Positions 30,266 to 39,188 of a stretch of DNA of 64,000 bases are shown here, piece after piece (position 1 is the first letter of the stretch; the number at the start of each line of letters is the position of its first letter). The notes under the pieces are model-generated. The model made no database searches. It was not told the origin of the DNA and was given only the letters and a program-made list of their open reading frames with translations. The stretch lies in assembly GCF_900101785.1 (NCBI RefSeq), contig NZ_LT629688.1, positions 2,232,001 to 2,296,000 on the forward strand, written 5' to 3'. Source of the stretch: Auraticoccus monumenti (GTDB taxonomy: Bacteria > Actinomycetota > Actinomycetes > Propionibacteriales > Propionibacteriaceae). Made by a program: the position numbers and the translations under genes.

Positions 30266-31075
30266 GTGCGCGTCGCCCTGGCCCAGGTCACCAGCGGGGA
30301 GGACCCTGCGGCCAACCTGGCGCTGGTGGAGGAGCGGGTCCGCGCCGCCGCCGAGCGTGGTGCGGAGCTGGTGGTGCTCCCCGAGGCCACCATGCGCGCC
30401 TTCGGGCACCGGCTGGACGACGTCGCCGAGCCCCTGGACGGGCCCTTCGCCACCGCGGCCCGGCAGATCGCGGAGCGCCACGGGGTGCAGCTGGTGCTCG
30501 GGATGTTCACCCCGGGGGAGCCGCGGCCGGGCTCGGAGCGGCGCAGCGTCACCAACACCCTGCTGGTCACCGGCCCCGGCACCCACCTGGGCTACGACAA
30601 GATCCACCTCTACGACGCCTTCGGGTTCACCGAGTCCGCCACCGTCACCGCCGGCACCACCCCGGTCACCTTCCGCTGCGGCGACGTGACCGTCGGGCTC
30701 GCCACCTGCTACGACGTCCGGTTCCCGGCCCTGTTCACCCGGCTCGCCGCCGCGGGGGCCGAGGTGGTGGTGGTCGGCGCGTCCTGGGGTGCGGGGGAGG
30801 GCAAGGCCGAGCAGTGGGACCTGCTGGTCCGGGCGCGGGCGCTGGACTCCACCTGCTGGGTGCTGGCCTGCGGCCAGTCCGACCCGGTGGCCGCCGGGGT
30901 CGCGGCCGTGGCGGGAGCACCCACCGGGATCGGGCGCAGCGCGGTGGTGCGACCGGACGGGACCGTGCTGGCCCGGGCCGGCGCCGGGCCGGAGCTGCTG
31001 GTGGCGGACGTCGACCCCGACACCGTCCGGCGGGTGCGCGAGCAGCTGCCGGTGCTGGCCAACGCCCGGCTCTGA
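30266..31075 (+). CDS. Carbon-nitrogen hydrolase (nitrilase/omega-amidase superfamily)
   Basis: A 269-residue nitrilase-superfamily enzyme with the catalytic triad in place: Glu in VVLPEATM (about residue 44), Lys in YDKIHLYD (about 113), and Cys in LATCYDVRFPALF (about 150). The start VRVALAQVTSGED is typical. Closest-looking relatives are Nit-type deaminated glutathione amidases and omega-amidases. It acts in the cytoplasm. GTG 30266 is six bases after TACAGT (30254-30259), a leaderless start; this is a strong choice because the core begins directly there. Confidence 0.88.
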   Translation: MRVALAQVTSGEDPAANLALVEERVRAAAERGAELVVLPEATMRAFGHRLDDVAEPLDGPFATAARQIAERHGVQLVLGMFTPGEPRPGSERRSVTNTLLVTGPGTHLGYDKIHLYDAFGFTESATVTAGTTPVTFRCGDVTVGLATCYDVRFPALFTRLAAAGAEVVVVGASWGAGEGKAEQWDLLVRARALDSTCWVLACGQSDPVAAGVAAVAGAPTGIGRSAVVRPDGTVLARAGAGPELLVADVDPDTVRRVREQLPVLANARL

Positions 31076-31099
31076 GACAGGCCTCCAGGCCGAGGTGGG

Positions 31100-32599
31100 T
31101 CAGACCACGGCGACGGAGTGCCGCGGCGGCTCCCGGTACAGCGGGTAGAGCGGGCCCAGCACCCGGTCCGCGTCGGTGGGGGACCACCAGACCGGTCCGC
31201 CCAGGCGCTCCTCGGCCTCCGGGGTGAGCACCACCCGCTCGGAGTGGCGCTCGGTGCCCGAGGGCTGGCGGCGCACCAGGTCCAGGTCGGTGGCCAGCAG
31301 CCGGCGGGCACCCAGCTCCCCGACCCGCCCGTAGCTGAGGGTCTCCGCCTCCAGCCCGGTCACCACCGTCTTGGCGACCACCACGTCGCCGTGGCGGGAG
31401 CGGGCGGTGAGCACGTCGTGGGTGAGGTCGTCGGCGGCCAGGTGGCCGAGCACGTGCTGGAGCTGCTCCTCGACGCCCGGACCGGGCACCGGCTCGACGG
31501 TGACGTCGGAGAACGCGACGGTCCGGCTCCGGTCCGGCGCGGTCAGGGCGGTCAGCCCCGCGGTGCCCAGCCCGGCCCAGGCGGTCAGGGCCTCGTGCGC
31601 CCGGGCCTCGCCGGCGCCGCTGCCGAGCGCGGACCAGTAGCCCTCCGGCGCGATCGCGCGGGCCCGCTCCGGGTCGCCGAAGCAGAACGCCTTCCGCGCC
31701 CGGGAGTTGGCGTACTCCAGCAGCGCCTTGGTCAGGCTCTCGACGGCGTCGGGGGCGGCCGCCTCGCCGCAGCCGGTGACGAGGATCGCCTGCGACGGGG
31801 AGGCGTCCACCCCCATCACGTAGGTGGAGACGACGCCGAGCTCGGTGCCGGCGTGCTTGAGCACCGGTTCGACGCCGAGGTCGCGGAAGGCGTCGACCAG
31901 GGTGGTCAGCTCCTGCGGGAGGGTGGCCTGGTCGATCTCGGGGGAGAGGTGGTCCAGGGCCCGGAAGCGGGTGGCGTTGGTGTGGCGCTGCAGCAGCTCC
32001 AGCAGGCCGTGCAGCAGGGGCCGCGAGTCGTCCAGCCCGGCACCGAGGCCGTTGGTGATGGGGGTGATCAACGGGGTCCCGCCGTCGAGCTCACCGACCT
32101 CGCTGGCCACGTACTCCAGCGGCACCCAGACGCTCTCCCCGTCAGGCACCCGCTCCAGCGGCACCCAGCTCAGCTCCAGCTCCTCGGTCCAGGGCGAGCC
32201 GACCGGGAGGCACAGGGTCCGGGGGTCCACCACCCGGTCGGCCCCCTCCCGGGCCACCAGCCGGCGCCGGCTGGCGCGGACGGCTGACGGTCGCAGCCGG
32301 GCCACGTGGCGGGCGGCGAAGGCGCCCTCGGCCAGCTCGCCCAGGCCGCTGAGGACGGCGGCCTCGACGGTGCGCCCGTAGCCGTTGCCGGCGTGCGCGG
32401 TCCGGCCGTCGACGACCAGCGAGCAGCTGGTGACCGGGACGCCGAGGCGGTCCAGACCGTCCAGGCGGAGCTCCACCAGCTCACCGATGGGGGCCAGCGC
32501 GCTGCGGTACAGGTCGATCAGGGTCTGGGCGTCGGGCTCGGCGGAGGTCACTGTCGTAGTGTTCACGACGGTGCCGGCCCCGACGTCGTCGGGGCGCAC
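31100..32599 (-). CDS. YcaO-domain protein
   Basis: A 499-residue protein. YcaO enzymes use ATP to activate peptide amides for thiazoline, oxazoline or thioamide formation. The YcaO core is recognised by NGYGRTVEAAVLSGLGELAEG (about residues 73-93), TNGLGAGLDDSRPLLHGLLELLQRH (about 184-208) and ALLEYANSRARKAF (about 290). The usual 'IER' and 'IERD' acids of the ATP site appear here as AEG and LQRH, so ATP binding may be altered. No precursor peptide, E1-like protein or dehydrogenase is next to it. The start may be a later GTG near 32567. It is divergent from a NodB-like gene. Confidence 0.75.
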   Translation of the reverse strand: MRPDDVGAGTVVNTTTVTSAEPDAQTLIDLYRSALAPIGELVELRLDGLDRLGVPVTSCSLVVDGRTAHAGNGYGRTVEAAVLSGLGELAEGAFAARHVARLRPSAVRASRRRLVAREGADRVVDPRTLCLPVGSPWTEELELSWVPLERVPDGESVWVPLEYVASEVGELDGGTPLITPITNGLGAGLDDSRPLLHGLLELLQRHTNATRFRALDHLSPEIDQATLPQELTTLVDAFRDLGVEPVLKHAGTELGVVSTYVMGVDASPSQAILVTGCGEAAAPDAVESLTKALLEYANSRARKAFCFGDPERARAIAPEGYWSALGSGAGEARAHEALTAWAGLGTAGLTALTAPDRSRTVAFSDVTVEPVPGPGVEEQLQHVLGHLAADDLTHDVLTARSRHGDVVVAKTVVTGLEAETLSYGRVGELGARRLLATDLDLVRRQPSGTERHSERVVLTPEAEERLGGPVWWSPTDADRVLGPLYPLYREPPRHSVAVV

Positions 32600-32622
32600 C
32601 CGGAGCAGCGGAGGAGCCGGCG

Positions 32623-33351
32623 ATGGAGCTCGGGGAGGTCATCCTGGCCCAGACCGCGGCCGCGGTGGGGGTGCCCGTGCTGCTGCCCCGCACCCCACCG
32701 CCCAGCACCGACCCGCGGCTGCTGCACGAGCTCTACCTGGCCCAGTCGACGCGTGGTGCGGAGCTGGTGGACGGGGTGGCCGGGCCGGACGGGCGCCGCG
32801 ACGTCCCCGAGGGGTCCGTGCTCGCCCTCAACTTCCACGACGTCCCCGCCGAGCACCGGCCGGTGGTGCGTGAGCAGCTGCGCCGGGTGGCCGACCTCGG
32901 CCCGAACCTCCTCGACGACCCGGGGACGTCAGCCGGCTCGGTCCTGGTCGTCTTCTACGACGGCTACCGGGAGGCGGGGCTGTTCGGTGCCGAGGAGTGC
33001 GAGCGGCTCGGCATCCGCGCGCTCTTCCTGCCCGTCTTCACCAGCAGCCACCCCGCCTGGACCGGGCTCACCCCCGACGAGCTGGCCGCGGTGGCCGCGG
33101 TCCACCCGCTGGGCTTCCACACCGACAGCCACCGCTCGGGGGAGGAGATCGACGTCGCCTCCCTCGAGGACGAGGTGCACGAGCCGGTGCGACGGCTGAC
33201 CGCGGCCGCCGGCACCGCGCCCCTGTTCGGGGCCTACCGCGGTGGCGGGCGGTTCGACCCGGGTCGCCCGGCCGACCGGGTGCTGCAGGAGCTCGGTGTG
33301 CGCTGGTGGTTGTCGAACTGGTCCCTGGAGCCGGTGCCCGACGCCGGCTGA
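32623..33351 (+). CDS. Divergent polysaccharide-deacetylase-fold (NodB-like) protein
   Basis: A 242-residue protein whose blocks resemble the NodB fold. LVVFYDGYREAGLF takes the place of 'TFDDG', with the first Asp replaced by Tyr. GFHTDSHRSG matches the metal-binding H(S/T)xxH motif. FGAYRGGGRFDPGRPADRVLQELGVRWW matches the 'RPPYG' and C-terminal helix. There is no signal peptide, so it works inside the cell. Loss of the catalytic-base Asp suggests altered or absent deacetylation. It faces the YcaO gene across 23 bp, which suggests joint control. ATG 32623 has GGAGGAG upstream. Confidence 0.55.
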   Translation: MELGEVILAQTAAAVGVPVLLPRTPPPSTDPRLLHELYLAQSTRGAELVDGVAGPDGRRDVPEGSVLALNFHDVPAEHRPVVREQLRRVADLGPNLLDDPGTSAGSVLVVFYDGYREAGLFGAEECERLGIRALFLPVFTSSHPAWTGLTPDELAAVAAVHPLGFHTDSHRSGEEIDVASLEDEVHEPVRRLTAAAGTAPLFGAYRGGGRFDPGRPADRVLQELGVRWWLSNWSLEPVPDAG

Positions 33352-33352
33352 C

Positions 33353-34195
33353 TCAGCCGCGCACCGCCTCCAGCACCGTCTCGGTGACGAGCCGCGGCGC
33401 CGTCTCCGGCAGCCAGTGCGACTCGTCGACCTCGAGGAACCGGTACGGCCCGGTCACGTGGTCGGCGGTCGCCTCGGCTGCCCAGCGGCCGAGCGCCGTG
33501 TCGCGACTTCCCCAGAGGTAGACCGTGGGCACCGTCACCGACCGGCTGCCCGACGTCCGTGGCCGTCGGCGGCCCCGGCCCGGCACCACCAGCGCGCGGT
33601 ACCAGGCCAGGGCACCGGTGAGCGCGCCCGGTGCGGCCATCCGCGCGGCGTACTCCCGCGCCCAGGGGTCCGGCAGCCCGGTGGACCGCAGCATCGGCGC
33701 CAGCAGCCGGCGCAGCACCAGCTCGGGCAGCACCGGCACCTGGAACAGCCCCATGTAGAGCGAGCGCAGCGGCTGCCGCGAGCGGGTCATCGCCCGGGTC
33801 AGCGCGGCCGGGTGCGGGGTGGAGAGGACGGTCAGCGACGCCACCCGCTCCGGGGCGGTGGTGGCCAGCTGCCAGGCCACCGCCCCGCCCCAGTCGTGCC
33901 CGACCACGTGCGCCCGCTCTGCACCGAGGGCGTCCAGCAGCGCCGTCACGTCGGCCACCAGCTCGCGGCCGCGGTAGGGCGCCCGGCCGGCGGGGCGGGC
34001 ACGGGGGGAGTAGCCGCGCTGGTCGGGGACCACGCAGCGCACCCCCGCCGCAATGAGTCCCGGCAGCACCTCGCGCCAGCTCGTCCGGTCGCCGGGGAAC
34101 CCGTGCAGCAGCACCACCAGCGGCCCGTCCTCGGGGCCGACGTCGGTGACGTCGAACCGCAGGCCGTCACGGGTGTACTCGGTGAGGCGTCCCAT
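33353..34195 (-). CDS. Alpha/beta hydrolase, epoxide-hydrolase type
   Basis: A 280-residue hydrolase. The signatures [21 protein letters not shown] and GHDWGG, with Asp as nucleophile (about residue 102), mark the epoxide-hydrolase/haloacetate-dehalogenase group. The final His lies in DESHWLPE. A lid with tyrosine-containing helices ([23 protein letters not shown]) fits epoxide hydrolases. The substrate is unknown; epoxides or haloalkanoates are possible. It converges on the NodB-like gene with 1 bp between the stops. Confidence 0.85.
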   Translation of the reverse strand: MGRLTEYTRDGLRFDVTDVGPEDGPLVVLLHGFPGDRTSWREVLPGLIAAGVRCVVPDQRGYSPRARPAGRAPYRGRELVADVTALLDALGAERAHVVGHDWGGAVAWQLATTAPERVASLTVLSTPHPAALTRAMTRSRQPLRSLYMGLFQVPVLPELVLRRLLAPMLRSTGLPDPWAREYAARMAAPGALTGALAWYRALVVPGRGRRRPRTSGSRSVTVPTVYLWGSRDTALGRWAAEATADHVTGPYRFLEVDESHWLPETAPRLVTETVLEAVRG

Positions 34196-34341
34196 CCCCT
34201 GAGCCTAGGTGGGGTCGGCCAGGACCCTCGGGGACGGCACGGACCCTGGTGGCAACCCGGTTCCCGGCAGGACGGCGTCCGCACGGGGTGCCGGGGCCTG
34301 CCGCTCTGAGGGGCTCCTCGATGCCGTCCCGGGAGCCGGGG

Positions 34342-34971
34342 TCAGCTCCCCGGCCCGCTCCGACGTACCCCGACCCTGACCTGGATGTGACCGCCGACGG
34401 CCGACGCGGACCTGACCCGGTCGCAGTCGCGTTCCACCGCCGTCCAGGGGTGCGCCTCGATGTCGGCGCCACCGAGGGCGCAGGCGGCTCGGGCCAGCCG
34501 GTCGAGCGCGACGGAGCGGCCGACCGGTCGCTGCATGTCCACCACGGCCAGCCGCGCTCCTGGCGCCGCCACGGCCAGCACCCGCTCCCAGGCCGCGGGC
34601 CAGTGCGGCATCAGCGACAGGCTGTAGGTGGCCAGCACGGCGTCGAACCGGCCACCGGCCAGCGCCACCAGCTCGACCGGGTCGACCGCGGCCGCGTCGG
34701 CCTGGACCAGCTCGGTGGCCAGACCGCGAGCGCGGGCGCGCGCCAGCATCTGCGGGCTGCTGTCCAGCCCCACCAGCCGGCCGCCGGCCCCGATCGCGGT
34801 GCGCACGCCTTCGTGGTTGAGGCCGGTGCCGCAGCCGACGTCCAGGACCCGCTCGCCGGGCCGCAGCCCCAGCATCCCCAGCGCCAGCCGTCGGCCGCGG
34901 CGGTAGACCGGCTCACCCGACACCAGGTCGTACACCGGTGCCACCCAGCGGTAGCGGTCCGCTCTCCCCAT
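34342..34971 (-). CDS. SAM-dependent methyltransferase (ubiE-like)
   Basis: A 209-residue methyltransferase. It opens YRWVAPVYDLVSGEPVYRRGRR, the UbiE/Coq5-type helix; motif I is VLDVGCGTGLNHEG (about residues 43-56), then LVGLDSSPQMLARARARG and DAVLATYSLSLMPHW. The substrate is unknown; a menaquinone-type or other lipid/quinone substrate is one option. The ATG at 34971 is favoured; two upstream in-frame Met codons exist within about 35 bases. It is divergent from the disulfide reductase gene (31 bp). Confidence 0.8.
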   Translation of the reverse strand: MGRADRYRWVAPVYDLVSGEPVYRRGRRLALGMLGLRPGERVLDVGCGTGLNHEGVRTAIGAGGRLVGLDSSPQMLARARARGLATELVQADAAAVDPVELVALAGGRFDAVLATYSLSLMPHWPAAWERVLAVAAPGARLAVVDMQRPVGRSVALDRLARAACALGGADIEAHPWTAVERDCDRVRSASAVGGHIQVRVGVRRSGPGS

Positions 34972-35002
34972 GAGCCCATGTTCGCAGTTGTTACCGTGAG
35001 CC

Positions 35003-36451
35003 ATGCCCACGTCCTCCGCACGGCCCGACGAGGTGGAGCTGGTCGTGGTCGGTGGCGGCACCGCCGGCATCCTGACGGCGACCACGGCCGCCGCCCTCGG
35101 GGCGCGGGTGGTGATGATCGAGCGTGCGCCGGCCCCCGGCGGGGACTGCCTGTGGACGGGCTGCGTGCCCTCGAAGTCGCTGCTGTCCGCAGCCCGCAGC
35201 GTCGCGGCGGTGCGGGCCGGGGCCCACGGACTGCCCGGCGCCACCGGCGACGTCGACCTCGGCTCGGTGCTCGCGGCCGTGCAGGCGGCGATCGACCGGA
35301 TCGCCCCGGACGACTCGGTCGAGACGCTGACCGCGGCCGGGGTCGAGGTCCGGCGCGGGACCGCCCGCTTCACCGGCCCGCGGTCGCTGGAGGTCGACGG
35401 CGTCCCGGTGGGTTTCGACCAGGCGGTGGTGGCCACCGGTTCCGAGCCGAGGCTGCCCGCCGTGCCGGGCCTGGCCGAGCTCGCCCCGCTCACCTCGGAC
35501 ACGGTGTGGGGGCTGGAGACGCTGCCCGCCCGGTTGCTGGTCCTCGGCGGCGGCAGCATCGGCTGCGAGCTGGCCCAGGCCTTCGCCCGGCTCGGCTCCC
35601 ACGTGGTGCTGGCCGAGGTCGGTCCACGGCTGCTGCCCCAGGAGGACGCCGACGCGGCCGAGCTGGTGCGCCACGCGCTGACCTTCGACGGGGTGGACGT
35701 CCGCTTCGGGGCCGCCGCGGTCGGCGTCACGGCGGGTGGAGTCACCCTCGCCGACGGGTCGACAGCGCGCGCGGACCGGGTGCTGGTGGCGGTCGGCCGC
35801 TCCCCGCGCACGGCCGGCCTCGGGCTGGAGGCGGCCGGCGTGGCGGTCGACGGTCAGGGCCGGGTGCTGGTCGACGACCACCTGCGCACCAGCAACCCCG
35901 CGGTGTGGGCCGCCGGCGACGTGACACCGCACCCGCAGTACACCCACCTGGCCGGCGTGCACGGCAGCGTGGTGGCGGCCAACGCCGTGCTCGGGCTGCG
36001 GCGACGGGCGTCCGCGGTGCTGGTGCCACGGGTCACCTTCACCGACCCGGAGGTGGCCGCGGTCGGGCTGTCTCCCGAGCAGGGCCGGACGCAGGGCCGC
36101 CGTGTGGTCCGGGTGGAGCACCGGGCGGTCGATCGGGCCGTGGCCGAGCAGCGGACCGACGGCTTCACCACCCTGGTGCTGGACCGTCGCCGGCGGGTGG
36201 TCGGAGCGCTCGTGGTCGGTCCTCGGGCGGGTGAGACGATCGGCGAGGCCGCGTTGGCCGTCCAGAGACGGGTCAGCGTCTCGGCGCTGGTCGGGGTCAC
36301 CCATCCGTATCCCACCTTCAACGACGGCCTCTGGAACGCCGCGGTGGGGGAGTACCGGTCGTGGTTGGGCGGACGTCCGGTGCGCAGCGTCCTGGACGCG
36401 CTGCGCCGGATCCGCCGGGCCCGACGGCAGGCCGGGCGACGCCTCGGATGA
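35003..36451 (+). CDS. FAD-dependent pyridine nucleotide-disulfide oxidoreductase
   Basis: A 482-residue flavoprotein of the mercuric reductase/dihydrolipoamide dehydrogenase class I group. FAD binding is by VVVGGGTAGILTATTAAALGARV (about residues 13-35). The redox Cys pair is CLWTGCVPSK, CxxxxC near 50-55. The NAD(P) site is LVLGGGSIGCELAQAFARLG, and the C-terminal dimerisation domain holds the conserved HPYPT. The usual HxxxxE is partly recognisable (THPYPTFNDGLWN), so it is closer to the mercuric-reductase-like paralogues than to Lpd. ATG 35003 is five bases after TACCGT (34992-34997), a leaderless start. Confidence 0.88.
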   Translation: MPTSSARPDEVELVVVGGGTAGILTATTAAALGARVVMIERAPAPGGDCLWTGCVPSKSLLSAARSVAAVRAGAHGLPGATGDVDLGSVLAAVQAAIDRIAPDDSVETLTAAGVEVRRGTARFTGPRSLEVDGVPVGFDQAVVATGSEPRLPAVPGLAELAPLTSDTVWGLETLPARLLVLGGGSIGCELAQAFARLGSHVVLAEVGPRLLPQEDADAAELVRHALTFDGVDVRFGAAAVGVTAGGVTLADGSTARADRVLVAVGRSPRTAGLGLEAAGVAVDGQGRVLVDDHLRTSNPAVWAAGDVTPHPQYTHLAGVHGSVVAANAVLGLRRRASAVLVPRVTFTDPEVAAVGLSPEQGRTQGRRVVRVEHRAVDRAVAEQRTDGFTTLVLDRRRRVVGALVVGPRAGETIGEAALAVQRRVSVSALVGVTHPYPTFNDGLWNAAVGEYRSWLGGRPVRSVLDALRRIRRARRQAGRRLG

Positions 36452-36569
36452 GCGAGGGCGTGCGACGTGCCCGCAGTGACCGGTCCTCACGTGACGAGCA
36501 CGGCGGCCGAGCGGCGCCGGTGGGTCGTCGCACGGCCTGGGCCCGGCCCCGCGCTGGCTACGATCAGGT

Positions 36570-37349
36570 GTGGCCCTGATCCCTGACGCCCTCTCCGGTG
36601 TCGCCCTGCTGCCCCGCGCGCTGCGGCTGCTCGCCCGACGTCCCCGGCTGCTCGGCCTCGGCCTGCTGCCGCCGCTGATCACCACCGTCGTCCTCGGTGC
36701 GCTGCTGGTCCTGCTGCTGATGAACCAGGAGGCGCTGGTCGGGCTGGTCACCGGCTTCGCCGACGACTGGAGCCCGGGCGCGGCCCAGGCCCTGCGCTGG
36801 GTGGTCGCCGCGGCCCTGGTGGTGGGAGCCGTCGCGGTGTGGATCCTCACCTTCAGCGCGCTGACGCTGGCCATCGGCTCACCGCTGTACGACCGGATCG
36901 CCGAGCAGACCGAGGAGCTCGCCGGGTCCCCGCCGGAGCCGGTGGAGGAACCGCTGAGGGTCTCCGTCACCCGGTCGGTCCGCCAGTCGCTGGGGCTGGT
37001 GGCGCTGTCGCTGCTGCTGGCCGTCCCGCTGTTCCTGCTCACCCTGATCCCGGTGGCGGGCACCGTGCTGGGACCGGTGGCCTCGGCCTGCGTCGGCGGC
37101 TGGATGGTCACCACCGAGCTGGTCAGCGGTGCTCTGGAGCGACGCGGGCGGACCAGCCTGCGGGAGCGCTGGGCGCTGATGCGCGGCCAGCGGGCGCGGG
37201 TGCTGGGCTTCGGGGTGCCGGTGTTCCTGCTGCTGGCCCTGCCGCTGGTGGCCATCTTCGTGTTCCCGGTCGCCGCGGCCGGCGGCACCCTGCTGGCCCG
37301 CGAGCTGGTCGGTGAGGGTCAGCGCCGGGACACCGTCGACGCCCGCTGA
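36570..37349 (+). CDS. EI24/CysZ-like membrane protein
   Basis: A 259-residue membrane protein. Four or more hydrophobic segments (about residues 31-51, 72-100, 140-165, 205-232) are joined by the conserved TLAIGSPLYDRIAEQTEEL loop and the family 'GWMVTTELVSGALERRG' region. EI24/CysZ proteins are inner-membrane, and CysZ takes up sulfate, but most actinobacterial members are uncharacterised, and no sulfur genes are adjacent. GTG 36570 has TACGAT (36559-36564) five bases before it, a leaderless start. It converges with the broken VOC gene with 2 bp between the stops. Confidence 0.8.
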   Translation: MALIPDALSGVALLPRALRLLARRPRLLGLGLLPPLITTVVLGALLVLLLMNQEALVGLVTGFADDWSPGAAQALRWVVAAALVVGAVAVWILTFSALTLAIGSPLYDRIAEQTEELAGSPPEPVEEPLRVSVTRSVRQSLGLVALSLLLAVPLFLLTLIPVAGTVLGPVASACVGGWMVTTELVSGALERRGRTSLRERWALMRGQRARVLGFGVPVFLLLALPLVAIFVFPVAAAGGTLLARELVGEGQRRDTVDAR

Positions 37350-37351
37350 CC

Positions 37352-37916
37352 TCAGCGGGGCTCGTGGTCGGTGACGCAGCAGGTGGTGCCCACCGGGTCG
37401 CGGAGGACCGTCCAGCCCCGGCCCGGACCGGCGACGGTGGCCCCGAGGGCGACGTGGCGGGTCACCTCGGCCTCCCTCGCCCCGGAGGAGGTGCGGAGGT
37501 CGAGGTGGGCGGTGGTGGGCCCCTCGCCCTCGTCCAACCGCTGCACCAGCACCTGCACGGGCTGCTCGGCTGGCGGCAGCAGGGCGGTGAGCTCCCGGGA
37601 CTCCTGGTGACGTCGTGACCAGCCGGTCAGCTCGGCCCAGAACCGGAGCTCCTCGTCGTGGTGGTCGGGCGGGGCGTCTAGGCAGACCTGCGGCCCGTCC
37701 CGGGTCGTCGACGTGCAGCTGGAGGCTGACGCGGGCGGACCCGGCGTCGACCCGCCGCAGCCGGAACGAGGGGTCGCCGTCGACGGGCAGCAGGGTGGTG
37801 GTCCCGCCGGGGGAGGTCGACCGGGTGGTCGCGGTGACCGCCGCCCAGAACTCCGCCGCCGGCTCGAGGTGGGCGTCGGGGAGGTCGAGCAGGACGGTCG
37901 TCCAGGTGATCCGCAC
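37352..37916 (-). pseudogene. Two-domain VOC protein gene with frameshift
   Basis: The reverse strand carries a VOC gene split over two frames. From GTG 37916 the first frame reads RITWTTVLLDLPDAHLEPAAEFW up to HVDDPGRAA near 37700. The remainder (CLDAPPDHHDEELRFWAELTGW to the end DPVGTTCCVTDHEPR) needs a shift in the GGGCCGCAGG region near 37690-37700. Each half is a typical half of a two-domain glyoxalase-like protein of this phylum. Either a one-base deletion or a sequencing error explains it. Everything else looks well conserved, so decay would be recent. Confidence 0.65.
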
Positions 37917-38015
37917 CCGCCCGGTGTGGCCACCCGGCGCGGCGCCGTCGAGGGTCGCGGGCGGACCCGAGAACGTAAGTTACCGACGAGTAGCAACGAG
38001 TTGTACGCTGCCGCT

Positions 38016-39173
38016 GTGAGCGACTTCACCGAGATGTATCGGCCCAACGACGAGCACGATGCCTTCCGCGCCGCGGTGCGCGAGGTCTGCGACGCCAAGG
38101 TGGCCCCGAATGCCGCCGAGGCCGACGAGCGGGCCGAGTTCCCGCAGGCCTCCTACGACGCCCTGCGCGCCTCCGACCTGCACGCCCCTCACGTCCCCGA
38201 GGTCTACGGCGGTGTCGGTGCCGACGCGCTGGCCACCTGCATCGTGATCGAGGAGGTGGCCCGCGCCTGCGCCTCCACCTCCCTGGTCCCCAGCGTCAAC
38301 AAGCTGGGCACCATGCCGTTGCTGCTCAGCGGGTCGGAGGAGCTGCGCCGGGAGCTCCTGCCCCCGGTGGCCTCCGGGGAGGCGATGTTCTCCTACTGCC
38401 TGTCCGAGCCCGAGGCGGGCTCCGACGCGGCGTCGATGCGGACCCGCGCGGTGGCGGAGGGGGACTCCTGGCGGCTGGACGGCGTCAAGCGCTGGATCAC
38501 CGGCGCCGGGATCTCCCGGTTCTACACCGTCTTCGCCGTCACCGACCCCGACGCGGGCAAGCGCGGCATCAGCGCCTTCGTGGTCAGCAGCGAGGACGAC
38601 GGCGTCTCCTTCGGCGCCCCGGAGAAGAAGCTGGGGATCCGGGCCTCACCCACCCGCGAGGTGTACCTGGACCGTGTGCTGGTCCCGGGCTCGCGGATGA
38701 TCGGCGCCCCGGGCACCGGCTTCGCCACGGCGATGAAGACCCTCGACCACACCCGGGTCACCATCGCCGCGCAGGCTCTCGGGATCGCCCAGGGCGCCCT
38801 CGACGTCGCGCTGGGCTACGTCAAGGAGCGGACCCAGTTCGGCCGGGCGCTGGCGGAGTTCCAGGGGCTGCAGTTCATGCTGGCCGACATGGGGATGAAG
38901 CTCGAGGCCGCCCGCCAGCTCACCTACGCCGCCGCGGCCAAGTCCGAGCGCGGGGACGCCGACCTCACCTACTTCGGGGCCGCGGCCAAGTGCTTCGCCT
39001 CCGACGTGGCGATGGAGGTCACCACCGACGCGGTCCAGCTGCTCGGCGGCTACGGCTACACCCGTGACTTCCCGGTGGAGCGGATGATGCGCGACGCCAA
39101 GATCACCCAGATCTACGAGGGCACCAACCAGGTGCAGCGGATCGTGATGGCCCGCCAGCTGCTGAGGCGGTGA
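38016..39173 (+). CDS. Acyl-CoA dehydrogenase
   Basis: A 385-residue FAD enzyme of the acyl-CoA dehydrogenase family. Conserved marks are YCLSEPEAGSDAASMRT (about residues 128-144, FAD/substrate loop), FSYC, RTQFGRALAEFQGLQFMLADM, the TTDAVQLLGGYGYTRDFPVERMMRDAKI signature and IYEGTNQVQRIVMARQLL. The Glu of IYEGTN is the likely catalytic base, as in short/medium-chain dehydrogenases. It dehydrogenates an acyl-CoA in beta-oxidation or amino-acid breakdown. GTG 38016 lies six bases after TACGCT (38004-38009). It stands alone and converges on the SDR gene. Confidence 0.93.
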   Translation: MSDFTEMYRPNDEHDAFRAAVREVCDAKVAPNAAEADERAEFPQASYDALRASDLHAPHVPEVYGGVGADALATCIVIEEVARACASTSLVPSVNKLGTMPLLLSGSEELRRELLPPVASGEAMFSYCLSEPEAGSDAASMRTRAVAEGDSWRLDGVKRWITGAGISRFYTVFAVTDPDAGKRGISAFVVSSEDDGVSFGAPEKKLGIRASPTREVYLDRVLVPGSRMIGAPGTGFATAMKTLDHTRVTIAAQALGIAQGALDVALGYVKERTQFGRALAEFQGLQFMLADMGMKLEAARQLTYAAAAKSERGDADLTYFGAAAKCFASDVAMEVTTDAVQLLGGYGYTRDFPVERMMRDAKITQIYEGTNQVQRIVMARQLLRR

Positions 39174-39188
39174 GCGTCCGGGAGGGCG

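Noticed and set aside
31100-33351. A thiopeptide or other RiPP cluster around YcaO
   Set aside because: No precursor peptide, E1-like or dehydrogenase gene, leader peptidase or transporter was seen in the adjacent 5 kb. Orphan YcaO is the safer label.
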